This document shows, one piece after another, positions 1-7,816 of a stretch of 64,000 nucleotides of DNA. The stretch is from positions 248,001 through 312,000 of the forward strand of contig CANLOU010000001.1 of the NCBI GenBank assembly GCA_947492995.1. Direction: 5' to 3'. This DNA is from an uncultured Litoreibacter sp. (GTDB taxonomy: Bacteria; Pseudomonadota; Alphaproteobacteria; Rhodobacterales; Rhodobacteraceae). Position 1 is the stretch's first letter. Each line of letters begins with the position of its first letter. The notes below the pieces were generated by a model. The model saw only the letters and a program-made list of their open reading frames with translations, was not told where the DNA came from and did not search any database. The position numbers were made by a program, and so were the translations under genes.

Positions 1-95
1 ACACCACCATGGCGCTGTGCGGGGAGCGGGACGTCAACAACCTTGGGCACCACAACCTGCTGATCCCCAAAGGGTTCGAGGGGGAGTGGGTCTAG
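1..95 (+). CDS. C-terminal fragment, probable FMN-dependent alpha-hydroxyacid dehydrogenase
   Basis: Only the last 30 or so codons are present; the 5' part lies outside the window. The reading frame ending in TAG at 93-95 gives a tail with MALCGERDVNNL followed by LLIPKGF, which resembles the end of the TIM-barrel domain of lactate/glycolate-oxidase-type flavoproteins, where a helix with M-x-L-x-G is followed by the C-terminal strand. The stop codon overlaps that of the convergent transporter gene in the tetranucleotide CTAG. With so little sequence the family call is tentative. Confidence 0.4.
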   Translation, partial: TTMALCGERDVNNLGHHNLLIPKGFEGEWV

Positions 96-1228
96 GCCCC
101 CCGCCTTTTCAACAGCGGCAATAGCGGGAACAGCAGGCAGACCAGCACCGCGATGGCGAAGAACGCGCTGCGCAGGCCAGAGGCCTGGCTAATCATGCCC
201 ATGGCCGCAGGGGCGATGAAGAAGCCCGAAAACCCGATCACAGCGGCGCGGGATATGGCCAGCGTGCGCACATTTGGCGGCACGAGCCTGCCGACAATGG
301 CCAGCCCGATCGGCCCGATGGCGGAGACGCCGAGGCCCAGCGTGCCAAAGCCCATATAGGCGACAAGCGGAGTGGGCGCGAAAGCCGCGATAACCGCGCC
401 CGCCGCGGCCAGCACCGCGCCCCAGAAGATCACGGTCAGGTCGCTCCATTTTTCGGACACGGCCTGGCCGCCGAAGCGGCCCACAGCCATGGTGACGCCC
501 AGCATGGTAGGCCCCAATGCGCCTTCTGCTGCGCGGCCCCCAAGGGTGCGTTCCACATGCAGCGCCGACCAGCTTTCCACGGCGGCCTCCGCCATGAAGG
601 CGATCAGCACCACCGCGCCGCATAGGCCGACAATGGCGTAGGGGAAGCGGGTGACGGTGCCTTCTTCTTGGGTAGTTTGGGCGACCTGCATGCGGGTGCG
701 GGTGGCAAGAATCAGCGCAACCACCCCGACCGATGCGAAGATCACGACGGGGGCAAGGCCCGCCTCGCGGCCCAGCCCCGTGCTGAACGCGCCGATGGCA
801 TAGGCCACCGAGAACATGCCGTGGTTGGCGTTCATCAGGGGGCGGGCATGTTCTGCCTCCAGCTCGGACACGCGGGCGTTCATGGTGACGTCCAACAGCC
901 CGGACGCCAGCCCTGCCCCCATCATCGCCATGAAAAACATGCGCGGCTCGGTCGCGAGGCCGGGGAACAGGAAGGCCACCGCCAGCAGGACGGAGGCGAT
1001 GGGCAGCGCCCATTGGCCGAAGGTCCGGTCAAAGAGCGGGGCCAAGATCATCGTGGTCAACAACCCGATGGAGGTGCCCAACAGCAGCAGGCCGAAAGTG
1101 GCGTCATCCGCCCCGATTTGGGCTTTCAACTGCGGGGCAAGTGCGGCCATCGACCCCCAGAACAGACCCACCACGCAGAAGGCTGCGGCAGGCGCGTGGG
1201 AGATGCGGATGGCGGACAATACGGACAT
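92..1228 (-). CDS. MFS transporter, about 12 transmembrane segments
   Basis: A 378-residue, very hydrophobic protein with the alternating hydrophobic blocks and short charged loops of a major facilitator superfamily permease. A loop near residue 65 with APLFDRTFG resembles the family's D-R-x-G signature between helices 2 and 3. Gly/Ala-rich helices and the total length fit twelve membrane segments. The substrate cannot be read from the sequence. The ATG at 1228 is taken as start; a GTG four codons upstream at 1240 is an alternative. The neighbour to the right, a DoxX gene on the same strand, begins 33 bases upstream, so the two may be cotranscribed. The 3' end overlaps a convergent gene by four bases. 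Confidence 0.8.
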   Translation of the reverse strand: MSVLSAIRISHAPAAAFCVVGLFWGSMAALAPQLKAQIGADDATFGLLLLGTSIGLLTTMILAPLFDRTFGQWALPIASVLLAVAFLFPGLATEPRMFFMAMMGAGLASGLLDVTMNARVSELEAEHARPLMNANHGMFSVAYAIGAFSTGLGREAGLAPVVIFASVGVVALILATRTRMQVAQTTQEEGTVTRFPYAIVGLCGAVVLIAFMAEAAVESWSALHVERTLGGRAAEGALGPTMLGVTMAVGRFGGQAVSEKWSDLTVIFWGAVLAAAGAVIAAFAPTPLVAYMGFGTLGLGVSAIGPIGLAIVGRLVPPNVRTLAISRAAVIGFSGFFIAPAAMGMISQASGLRSAFFAIAVLVCLLFPLLPLLKRRGA

Positions 1229-1261
1229 GCCTATCGCCACTACTCAAGGTCTTCGTCATGC

Positions 1262-1669
1262 TCAAGAGAAATGAGGTGCCCGGTGCCGCGACCACAGAAG
1301 CGCCGCGAGAATGAGCAGCCCGCCCGCGATGGAGATATTCTTGAAAAACAGGGACAGGTGGAGCTCTGCAGCCATACCATCAAGGGTCCAGAAGCGGTGG
1401 AAAACCGCGTTGGTCAGCAGCGTGAACCCCGCCAACAGGGCGGCTGCGGCTGCCCCGGCTTTGCGCCCGAAGATCAGGAACAAGCCGCCGATCACCTCCA
1501 GCGCGATGACGACGGGTAACAGCGCTTCTGCCGGGGCGAGGCCTGCTGCGGCCATGTCACGCAAGGTGGCCGCGTAGTTCAGAACCTTGTTGAGGCCGCC
1601 GAGTAGGAAGAGAGAGGCCAGCAAGACGCGGCCTGTCCCTTCCAAGGTTTTCAAAGGCAAGTCACCCAC
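1262..1669 (-). CDS. DoxX family membrane protein
   Basis: A 135-residue protein with four hydrophobic segments and the DoxX hallmarks: an early LLASLFLLGGLNK segment, a central LEVIGGLFLIFG helix and a C-terminal F-x-K-N-I-S-I-x-G-G motif around residue 107. DoxX proteins are small inner-membrane proteins linked to quinone or thiol redox chemistry, but no specific role can be assigned here. The start appears to be GTG at 1669, which lies inside the last codons of the upstream SRPBCC gene (8-base overlap), so the two are probably translationally coupled and share the divergent promoter facing the MarR regulator. Confidence 0.8.
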   Translation of the reverse strand: MGDLPLKTLEGTGRVLLASLFLLGGLNKVLNYAATLRDMAAAGLAPAEALLPVVIALEVIGGLFLIFGRKAGAAAAALLAGFTLLTNAVFHRFWTLDGMAAELHLSLFFKNISIAGGLLILAALLWSRHRAPHFS

Positions 1670-2243
1670 CAGCAGCTTCCGTCGCAGCGGCGGCGAAGCC
1701 AGACATGCCGCTTTGCAGGAACGCCTCGATCTCGGGCAGTTGGCGGTCCACGAAGAAGCCTGTTACGGCGGATTTGGGTTTGATTTTGTAGTCCCATTCG
1801 AACCGGGTGCTGTTCGGGCCGGTGGCGATGAAGCGCTGTTCACCGATGATCTGCTCGACCCCGCGGCCTGCGGCATTGGTGAAAACCCAGATCTGGTAGG
1901 TGAACAGCTCAGGCCGGTTTTCAAGGATGCGTTCGATCACGTAATGCCCGTCAGTCAGCTTCACGCGGCGTACCGCGCCGGGGGTGGGCCACGTGCCACG
2001 CAGAATTTCCAGTTCATCGGGGGCGGCGATGGTGTCGGTCGGCTCAAAGAAGTCGGTCAGCAAATTCTTTTCCTGGAATGCGCGCAGGCGCGGCACGGAC
2101 ATCGGGATTTCCTCGACCACGGTGATGGTGCGTAAGCCTTCAGTTGCAACGGCGGGCGGGTCCTCATACTCAGGTGGGGTTGTAGGCGGCGCAGGAGCGC
2201 AGGCGGCGGCGAAAAGAAGGATAGCGAGGGCATAGGCGCGCAT
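1662..2243 (-). CDS. SRPBCC-fold lipoprotein
   Basis: 193 residues. The N-terminus is a lipoprotein signal (MRAYALAILLFAAAC, lipobox cysteine at about residue 15) followed by a Pro/Thr-rich linker, so the protein should be anchored in the envelope. The mature part has the strand pattern of the START/SRPBCC ligand-binding fold: a central basic segment with G-H-Y-V-I-E-R, a TYQIWVFTNAAG strand, then F-E-W-D-Y-x-I-K-P and a long C-terminal helix. The ATG at 2243 is preceded by GGAG nine bases upstream; a TTG at 2258 would spoil the signal peptide. Its ligand is unknown. It heads a coupled pair with DoxX, divergent from a MarR regulator. Confidence 0.7.
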   Translation of the reverse strand: MRAYALAILLFAAACAPAPPTTPPEYEDPPAVATEGLRTITVVEEIPMSVPRLRAFQEKNLLTDFFEPTDTIAAPDELEILRGTWPTPGAVRRVKLTDGHYVIERILENRPELFTYQIWVFTNAAGRGVEQIIGEQRFIATGPNSTRFEWDYKIKPKSAVTGFFVDRQLPEIEAFLQSGMSGFAAAATEAAGG

Positions 2244-2263
2244 TTTGGGTGTCTCCAATTTGA

Positions 2264-2277
2264 TACGTACTACGCAC
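2264..2277. promoter_or_regulatory. tandem heptamer in the divergent MarR/SRPBCC promoter
   Basis: The 49-base gap between the divergent starts contains two adjoining heptamers, TACGTAC and TACGCAC, differing at one base. In a gap this short they are candidates for an operator of the neighbouring MarR protein, which commonly represses its own promoter and a divergent operon. MarR sites are usually inverted rather than direct repeats, although TACGTA is itself palindromic. The assignment is inferred from position only. Confidence 0.3.
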
Positions 2278-2292
2278 TAAATAGGAGGGACC

Positions 2293-2748
2293 GTGGCGGG
2301 ATCAACCCCCAAGGACGAAGATGTGGCCAGATTGGCCATGGCCGTGCATTTGATGATCCGCGTCTTTCTGGTTGCGGGCCGTGCCGGTGCGCCTGCGGAG
2401 GGAAAAATTCCGTTCAACCCGCTTTATTTTCACATCCTTGGCCATTTGCTGCGCGAAGGGGCGACGCGGCCTTCCACCTTGGCCAGCCTGCTGGGAACGG
2501 CGCGGACGACCTTGTCGACCGCATCGAAAGCGCTGAAAAAGCGCGGCCTGATTTCCACGAAACCGGACCCCGATGACGGGCGGGCGCAGGTGCTGGAATT
2601 GACCCAGGACGGGCGCGAGGTGGCCGAGGCCATTCAGCGGCAGGACAAGCAGAACATGGGCGTTATTTTGGGGCTGTTTGACGCCGATGAGCAAAAGCAG
2701 GTGGTCGATGTGTTCGAGCGGATCGTGAAGGGGCTGGGCGCCGCCTGA
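2293..2748 (+). CDS. MarR family transcriptional regulator
   Basis: 151 residues with a winged-helix core: helices around residues 50-90 (LASLLGTARTTLSTASKALKK), followed by the wing with D-P-D-D-G-R-A, the typical MarR DxDxR pattern. The start is GTG at 2293, directly preceded by a strong Shine-Dalgarno (aggaggga). It faces the SRPBCC/DoxX pair across 49 bases and is the likely regulator of that pair. No cysteine-based redox switch is evident. The inducer is unknown. Confidence 0.85.
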   Translation: MAGSTPKDEDVARLAMAVHLMIRVFLVAGRAGAPAEGKIPFNPLYFHILGHLLREGATRPSTLASLLGTARTTLSTASKALKKRGLISTKPDPDDGRAQVLELTQDGREVAEAIQRQDKQNMGVILGLFDADEQKQVVDVFERIVKGLGAA

Positions 2749-2869
2749 GCCTGCCTGAAAGAGAGAGGCAAAAAAGCCTTTCCAACTGCCCGATTCCCTC
2801 CTATAGCAAGCGCTTCACAGCGGCCCGACACCCTTGGAGGCAGCCGCACCAACATAAAGGAATATAGTC

Positions 2870-3529
2870 ATGGCTAAAGGGATCCCAGATCTTGTAGTCG
2901 AGGCACGCGCGGGGACAGGCAAGGGGGCCGCCCGCCAAGCACGCCGCGATGGCATGGTGCCCGGAATTGTTTACGGCGGCGGCGAAGACCCGCAGCCGAT
3001 CCAAATCCCCTTCAACATTCTTCTGACCAAACTGCGCGCCGGCCGTTTTCTGGCCACGCTGTTCAACCTGAAGATCGAAGGCCAGGAAGACGTCCGCGTC
3101 ATCTGCCGCAACGTGCAACGCGACGTCGTCAAAGACCTGCCAACGCATTTGGATCTGATGCGCCTGAAGCGCACCTCCAAAATCGCGCTGTTCATCCCGG
3201 TTGAGGTTGTTGGCGAAGACGTATCGCCCGGCCTGAAAAAAGGCGGCGTGCTGTCGCTGGTCCGCCCGGAAGTCGAGCTGGTTGTGACCGCGTCCGACAT
3301 CCCGGACAGCATCACCATCGACGTCTCCGAGATCGAGATTGGTGAAAACGTGTCGATTTCTTCGGTGACCTTGCCGGAAGGGTCGAAAACCACCATCGAC
3401 CGCGACTTCGTGATCGCCAACATCCAAGCCCCATCCGGCCTGAAATCGGCGGACGACGAGGACGAAGATGGCGAAGAAGGTGCAGAAGATGCGGCACCGG
3501 AAGCAGAAGCAGAGGGCGGCGAAGAGTAA
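2870..3529 (+). CDS. rplY: 50S ribosomal protein L25 (general stress protein Ctc type)
   Basis: 219 residues: the long bacterial L25 with an N-terminal 5S-rRNA-binding domain (residues 1 to about 95, including [21 protein letters not shown]) and a C-terminal beta TL5 domain, followed by an acidic tail rich in Glu, Asp and Ala from about residue 190. Long L25 with an acidic tail is usual in alphaproteobacteria. It binds 5S rRNA in the large subunit. The preceding 120 bases should hold its promoter. It ends in a strong intrinsic terminator at 3557, and peptidyl-tRNA hydrolase, its usual neighbour, follows 1 kb downstream on the same strand. Confidence 0.95.
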   Translation: MAKGIPDLVVEARAGTGKGAARQARRDGMVPGIVYGGGEDPQPIQIPFNILLTKLRAGRFLATLFNLKIEGQEDVRVICRNVQRDVVKDLPTHLDLMRLKRTSKIALFIPVEVVGEDVSPGLKKGGVLSLVRPEVELVVTASDIPDSITIDVSEIEIGENVSISSVTLPEGSKTTIDRDFVIANIQAPSGLKSADDEDEDGEEGAEDAAPEAEAEGGEE

Positions 3530-3556
3530 TCTTCTCCACCTGCTTAGAGAGATTGA

Positions 3557-3585
3557 AACGCGAGGGTGTCACGCCCTCGCGTTTT
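3557..3585 (+). terminator. intrinsic terminator of rplY
   Basis: A ten-base-pair stem (AACGCGAGGG pairing with CCCTCGCGTT, loop of seven) is followed by TT, 28 bases after the rplY stop codon. A clear Rho-independent terminator. Confidence 0.85.
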
Positions 3586-3616
3586 GCGTTTGGCGGCTTT
3601 GTGTCTGTAGCGGGAA

Positions 3617-3709
3617 AAGGCCGTTCGAACGGCCTTATGCGCACGAATTGCAATTCGTGCTCAAAAACGTCTTCGAAGACGTTTGCCCCAATCCGCTTCG
3701 AAGCGGATT
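3617..3709. repeat. palindrome array A: four perfect 20-base palindromes
   Basis: Four consecutive units, each exactly 20 bases and each a perfect palindrome: 3617-3636 (AAGGCCGTTCGAACGGCCTT), 3641-3660 (GCACGAATTGCAATTCGTGC), 3665-3684 and 3690-3709. Spacers are 4, 4 and 5 bases. Centres are TTCGAA, TTGCAA, TTCGAA, TTCGAA. A looser inverted repeat (GTCCGC, AAA, GCGGAC) follows at 3733-3747. The array sits between the rplY terminator and the convergent FkbM gene. The same four units in the same sequence, inverted, recur at 17395-17487. It is not CRISPR: units differ and spacers are too short. Confidence 0.9.
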
Positions 3710-3763
3710 TTCCAGATCCCAACGACCACTTCGTCCGCAAAGCGGACCTTTGCGCATCTGAGG

Positions 3764-4456
3764 TCACTCCTCCGCATCCAGCAAGAACCCCTCCCGACAG
3801 AAGCCGACCATTTGGCCGCGTGACAAGGCAGGCGAATAGATCAGACCCGAGGCCGACATGCAGTCGAAGATGCGTTTGATCGTGGTGTCGGGGTAGCGTT
3901 TGGGGTGCAGCTCCATCACCAAGACGCGCACATGGTCGGGCCATGGCGCGTCGAACATGCCCCCCTCCGCGCCCTCGACATCCATCATCACGACCGTTGG
4001 TTTGTGGTCCGCCAACAGGTCAGCGGTGACCAAGGCGGGGACGTCGACCAGCTGCCCACCCTCGTCATCCCCGGCCAAAGACGAGGCCCAGAAGGCAGGG
4101 GCCTGGCGCAGCTGTAACATGCCGCCCTCGACCGGCGCGCCGACGGCAGCGCCATGCAGCACGGTCGCCTCCTGGCAATCATTCGCGTCCAGATTGCCGC
4201 GGATCACATCCAACAGCTCGGGGTTTGCCTCCACCGTCACCACGTTTTCTGCCCCCGCCAGCATGGCGCAGATGGTGGCCACGTAGCCCACACCCGAGCC
4301 CAGATCCAACACGCGGTCGCCGTAGTCGACCACCAGCTGGGCGGCGCGGCTTTCGTGCCCCTCATACCCGCCATTGTTCAGCTTCATGCGGATGCGTTTG
4401 GTCAAAAGCGCGTCCGGGATGGTCAACGCCACCCCGCTCAGTTCGAATTGTGCCAC
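3764..4456 (-). CDS. FkbM family methyltransferase
   Basis: About 230 residues with a class I SAM-dependent methyltransferase core: motif I DLGSGVGYVA near residue 52, an acidic residue ending strand 2 (VVTVEANPEL), and the FkbM-type MMDVEGAEGGMF motif near residue 160, then a C-terminal V-M-E-L-H-P. FkbM enzymes O-methylate sugars or small molecules; the acceptor is unknown here. The conserved part begins at FELSGVALTIPD, so the GTG at 4456 is preferred. Upstream ATGs (up to 4516) would place the start within 11 bases of the divergent pth start and add a poor hydrophobic extension. The gene's 3' side faces palindrome array A. Confidence 0.8.
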   Translation of the reverse strand: MAQFELSGVALTIPDALLTKRIRMKLNNGGYEGHESRAAQLVVDYGDRVLDLGSGVGYVATICAMLAGAENVVTVEANPELLDVIRGNLDANDCQEATVLHGAAVGAPVEGGMLQLRQAPAFWASSLAGDDEGGQLVDVPALVTADLLADHKPTVVMMDVEGAEGGMFDAPWPDHVRVLVMELHPKRYPDTTIKRIFDCMSASGLIYSPALSRGQMVGFCREGFLLDAEE

Positions 4457-4527
4457 TGGTCTAAACCCTGATAAGATCACCCAAACGATAAACAGGCGCA
4501 TCGCCGATAACAACATGAGGCTTCGCG

Positions 4528-5205
4528 ATGAAACTCTTCGTAGGGTTGGGCAACCCCGGCGCGAAATATGCGGGCAACCGGCACAATATCGGCTTCATGG
4601 CGCTGGACCGCATCGCGTCGGACCACGGGTTCGGGCCATGGAAATCCAAGTTTCAGGGCGAGATGTCCGAGGGGCGGCTGGGGTCTGAGAAGATCGTGCT
4701 GCTGAAGCCCACCACCTTCATGAACCTGTCGGGCCAATCCGTGCAGGCCGCTTTGAGCTTTTACAAGCTCGACAGCACCGACGTAACCGTCTTGCATGAC
4801 GAGATTGATCTGGCCCCCGCCAAAATCCGTTGCAAGGCGGGCGGCGGGCATGCGGGCCACAATGGGCTGCGGTCCATCCACCAACATATCGGGCCGCATT
4901 ATGACCGAGTACGGCTGGGCGTGGGGCATCCGGGCCATAAGGACAAGGTCCCGTCCTACGTGCTGCATGATTTTGCCAAGGCCGATCAGGACTGGCTGGA
5001 CGATGTGCTGCGCGGGGTGTCGGACGGGGCGCCGCATTTGGCCGAGGGCGACACGGGGCGGTTCCTGAACGCGGTGTCACTGCGCGTGGCCCCTGCCCGG
5101 TCGTCGACCACCAAGGAAAAGCCGAAACCCAGCGTCAACCCTGTCGAGGCCGCGCCCCAGGACACGCGGACGCCCATGCAAAAGCTATTGGATAAATTCA
5201 AATGA
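4528..5205 (+). CDS. pth: peptidyl-tRNA hydrolase
   Basis: 225 residues. It cleaves peptidyl-tRNA released from stalled ribosomes. It opens with the family signature KLFVGLGNPGAKYAGNRHNIGF, containing the catalytic histidine near residue 20 and the conserved Asn, and has FMNLSG and the H-D-E-x-D-L motif (residues 91-95), all diagnostic. The last 40 residues are a charged, Pro/Lys-rich tail beyond the usual length of about 190, common in alphaproteobacterial Pth. It follows rplY as in many related genomes, although here the FkbM gene and array A lie between. Its stop overlaps the next start by four bases (ATGA). Confidence 0.97.
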   Translation: MKLFVGLGNPGAKYAGNRHNIGFMALDRIASDHGFGPWKSKFQGEMSEGRLGSEKIVLLKPTTFMNLSGQSVQAALSFYKLDSTDVTVLHDEIDLAPAKIRCKAGGGHAGHNGLRSIHQHIGPHYDRVRLGVGHPGHKDKVPSYVLHDFAKADQDWLDDVLRGVSDGAPHLAEGDTGRFLNAVSLRVAPARSSTTKEKPKPSVNPVEAAPQDTRTPMQKLLDKFK

Positions 5206-6371
5206 GATCAGTGCTGAAATGGCTGCTGCGCGTGGTGCTGGCTCTGGCGGTTATTGCCGTGGTGCTGGGCATCTGGAAGCGCGAGCAGATCATGCGGCTG
5301 ATGGCGGTGAATTCGCTGTTTACCGAAGAAAAGATTGTGGGCAACTTCTCCAACATGAATTCCGCGTTCCTGTGGATCGAGATGGACCGCGGCGACGGCC
5401 CGGTCACGCCGCTGCCCGAAGGCCCCAAAGCCACCCTGCCCGCCGCTGTCGCGCCGTGGGTTGAGGCCCGGCAGGTCACCTCGCTGCTGGTGCTCAAAGA
5501 TGGGGAAATCGTGTCCGAGGACTACTTCCTCGGCACCAGCGCCACCGACCGCCGCATCAGCTGGTCGGTCGCCAAAAGCTTCCTGTCGGCGCTCTTCGGC
5601 ATCGCCATCGAGGACGGCCAGATCACCGATCTGGACGCCAAGGTGACCGATTACGTCCCCAAGCTCAAAGGCACGGGCTACGACGACGCCACCATCCGCG
5701 ACGTGCTGCAAATGTCGTCCGGCGTGACCTTCGACGAGGACTATCTGGACTATGACAGCGACATCAACCGCATGGGCCGGGTGCTGGCCCTGGGCGGCAC
5801 GATGGACGGCTTCGCCGCCTCCATCAAAGACAAGGACCGCCCGGCGGGGGTGAAGATGGAATACACCTCCATCGATACGCATGTGCTGGGCATGGTGCTG
5901 CGCGAGGCGACGGGGCGCAGCGTCGCCAACCTGATGCAGGACAAGCTGGTACAGCCCATGGGGCTTGAGGCGTCTCCCTATTACCTGACCGACGGCGTGG
6001 GCGTGGCCTTCGTGCTGGGGGGCCTGAATCTGACCACCCGTGATTATGCCCGCATGGGGCTGATGTTTGCACAAGACGGGGCGCTGAATGGCCGGCAAAT
6101 TGTCCCCAAAGACTGGGTGCGCGAAAGCACCGCGCCCTCAGCGAAGACCGACGCTAATGAGACCGGCTATGGCTACCAATGGTGGGTCCCCATCGGGGCC
6201 ACCGAGGGGCAATTTATGGCCCGTGGCATCTACGGCCAATATGTCTACATTGACAAAAACGCGGGCGTGGTGATCGCCACCACCGCCGCCGACCGCAAAT
6301 TCCGGGAGCCTGGTGTCAGTCAGCAAAATGTCGACATTTTCCGCGCCATCGTAAGGAGCTTACGCCAATGA
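5202..6371 (+). CDS. serine hydrolase, class C beta-lactamase fold
   Basis: 389 residues. An N-terminal hydrophobic anchor or signal (about residues 7-25) is followed by a beta-lactamase-family transpeptidase domain: the S-x-x-K motif SVAK at about residue 125, a Y-x-S-like MEYTS near residue 222, and a late G-Y-G-Y-Q-W-W segment followed by MARGIYGQY, typical of the 6-aminohexanoate-dimer-hydrolase/EstB-like branch. It probably hydrolyses an ester or amide in the periplasm; the substrate is unknown. It is coupled by ATGA overlaps to pth upstream and the DUF2237 gene downstream, forming one operon. Confidence 0.8.
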   Translation: MRSVLKWLLRVVLALAVIAVVLGIWKREQIMRLMAVNSLFTEEKIVGNFSNMNSAFLWIEMDRGDGPVTPLPEGPKATLPAAVAPWVEARQVTSLLVLKDGEIVSEDYFLGTSATDRRISWSVAKSFLSALFGIAIEDGQITDLDAKVTDYVPKLKGTGYDDATIRDVLQMSSGVTFDEDYLDYDSDINRMGRVLALGGTMDGFAASIKDKDRPAGVKMEYTSIDTHVLGMVLREATGRSVANLMQDKLVQPMGLEASPYYLTDGVGVAFVLGGLNLTTRDYARMGLMFAQDGALNGRQIVPKDWVRESTAPSAKTDANETGYGYQWWVPIGATEGQFMARGIYGQYVYIDKNAGVVIATTAADRKFREPGVSQQNVDIFRAIVRSLRQ

Positions 6372-6745
6372 ATATGGACCCGTCCCTGAACGTGCTGGGC
6401 GAGGAGCTTGCGACCTGCTCCAAGGACCCGGTCACCGGTTTCTTCCGCAATGGGTGCTGTGACACGGGGCCAATGGATCAGGGCAGCCACACGGTCTGCG
6501 CGGTGATGACCGCCGAGTTTCTGGCGCTGTCGAAATATCTGGGCAACGACCTGTCCACGCCGCGCCCCGAGTTTGGCTTCGCGGGCCTCAAACCCGGCGA
6601 TCAATGGTGCCTGTGCGCCGCGCGGTTCCTGCAGGCCCATGACGAGGGCGCCGCCCCCCGCGTCAACCTGCGCGCCACGCATCAGCGCGCGCTCGATATC
6701 GTCTCGCTGGAAATCCTCGCAACATACGCCCTAGAGGACCGCTAA
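6368..6745 (+). CDS. DUF2237 family protein
   Basis: 125 residues with the whole-length DUF2237 pattern: LNVLGEELATCSKDPVTGFFRNGCC at the N-terminus, a central TGPMDQGSHTVCAVMTAEFL and a late GDQWCLCAARFLQA. Conserved cysteines and His/Asp residues suggest a small metal- or cofactor-binding protein, but the family's role is unknown. It overlaps the serine hydrolase stop by four bases and ends the pth operon; a copy of the AAATATCC-GGGG repeat follows its stop codon. Confidence 0.85.
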   Translation: MNMDPSLNVLGEELATCSKDPVTGFFRNGCCDTGPMDQGSHTVCAVMTAEFLALSKYLGNDLSTPRPEFGFAGLKPGDQWCLCAARFLQAHDEGAAPRVNLRATHQRALDIVSLEILATYALEDR

Positions 6746-6750
6746 ACCCT

Positions 6751-6780
6751 CTTCCCATGTTCAGAAATATCCTGGGGGTT
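6751..6780 (+). repeat. 3'-end repeat, copy 1 (AAATATCC-TGGGGG)
   Basis: Shortly after the DUF2237 stop lies cttcccatgttcagaaatat then cctgggggtt. The block CTTCCCATGTTC-x-GAAATATCC-x-GGGG is nearly identical at 38567-38590, with related copies at 20545, 47665 (reverse) and 63803. All five are in the first bases beyond a gene end. Downstream at 6813-6838 an eight-base-pair hairpin (CGCCATTG, loop of ten, CAATGGCG) could serve as a terminator. Confidence 0.6.
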
Positions 6781-6880
6781 TGCCCGCGTGGCTTGGGGGA
6801 TTGTCTTTGTTGCGCCATTGGTCCGAGAGACAATGGCGACGCCCCCAAAGAACGCAAAGCATCAAACGCCGCAGGCCCAA

Positions 6881-7534
6881 TCACCGCGTGGCGTTGGCCA
6901 TCTGCCAATGCAGCCTGATCGAGGGGATGAAAAACAGCACAAACCCCAGATTGACGTAGACCCACAACATGCCCGGGATCCACGCAACACAGGCCACAAC
7001 CCCGATCCAGCCACAAATCTTGGTGGCCGTCACCGACGGCAGCAGGCGCATCAGCCCCAATTGGAACAGCTTGCCCCCATCCAAGGGCATCAACGGTATC
7101 AAATTAAAAATCGCCAAAAACAGGTTCAGGTTCGCAAGCCAGTACAGCGCCCATCCAGCCATGCCGTCGACATGAGGCGCTGCCAATGAGGCCACCGCCC
7201 AGATCACCAAATTCACAATTGGCCCCATCGCCACGATCAGCTCGTCCTGATACCGCGTGACCGAGGCCGCGCGTTCGCAAAACCCGCCACCGCCATAGAT
7301 CATGATCCGCCGCACCGGCACGCCCTGGATCAGCGCCCCCCAGGCATGGCCCAGCTCATGCAGCAATATGGACCCGATCAGCATGGCCACAAACATCAGG
7401 TCATACATCATTGATGTCGGGGTGCCGCTGAAGGACACGAAAATGAGCGGCAACAAAATCAGGCTGCCACCAATTTGAATTGGAACGCCCCACGGGCCAC
7501 GGAATTCGAAAAGGGGATTTTCGTTACCAAACAT
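6881..7534 (-). CDS. site-2 protease family (M50) membrane metalloprotease
   Basis: 217 residues with several membrane segments. The zinc motif HELGH lies around residue 62 (LLHELGHAWGA), and the second metal ligand site is in NLIPLMPLDGGK near residue 165, the N-P-x-D-G-G region of site-2 proteases; here the sequence reads M-P-L-D-G-G. A loop with GGGGF follows the first motif as in the compact rhomboid-neighbouring S2P group. The ATG at 7534 is preceded by GAGG eight bases upstream; a TTG at 7585 is less likely. Substrates are unknown. It sits alone, downstream of a 282-base gap. Confidence 0.8.
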   Translation of the reverse strand: MFGNENPLFEFRGPWGVPIQIGGSLILLPLIFVSFSGTPTSMMYDLMFVAMLIGSILLHELGHAWGALIQGVPVRRIMIYGGGGFCERAASVTRYQDELIVAMGPIVNLVIWAVASLAAPHVDGMAGWALYWLANLNLFLAIFNLIPLMPLDGGKLFQLGLMRLLPSVTATKICGWIGVVACVAWIPGMLWVYVNLGFVLFFIPSIRLHWQMANATR

Positions 7535-7816
7535 CTGCACGGCCTCAGGACTTGTTTTCGGCAACACTAGCAAGTTTTGTGGCAATTATAGGCCCGCACC
7601 AGCTGCCGACCTGAATGGGCCGCCAGACTGTGTCCGTCCGGACGCATATCCGCGCCTGAAATCAGGTCCTCGATGAAAACCCTCAAAACCTGCGGACGCC
7701 CTGAACAGGCGTCGCCCGCATGGTGGCCCGGGGTGCGCCGCCGCCGCTGTCGACACCGTCTCGCGGGATGTCACCTGTTGTCCGGCTGGTGATATTTTCG
7801 CGTTTACGCCTCCGCG
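7535..7816. other. intergenic region without a recognisable gene
   Basis: The gap between the M50 protease start and the trpB stop has several short G/C-rich inverted segments (for example around 7625-7720), but no reading frame resembling a protein and no clear terminator with a T-run. It should contain the protease promoter. Confidence 0.4.

Noticed and set aside
3468-3944. Short open frames across palindrome array A on both strands, with similar ones at 9043-9459, 17265-17550 and 57709-58020
   Set aside because: The translations are simply read-through of the palindromes, which are open in several frames; there is no ribosome-binding site or protein-like pattern. Arrays like this may produce spurious hypothetical proteins in databases.
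7586-7774. A 62-codon minus-strand frame between the M50 protease and trpB
   Set aside because: Arg/Gly/Ala-rich translation, no ribosome-binding site, not protein-like.
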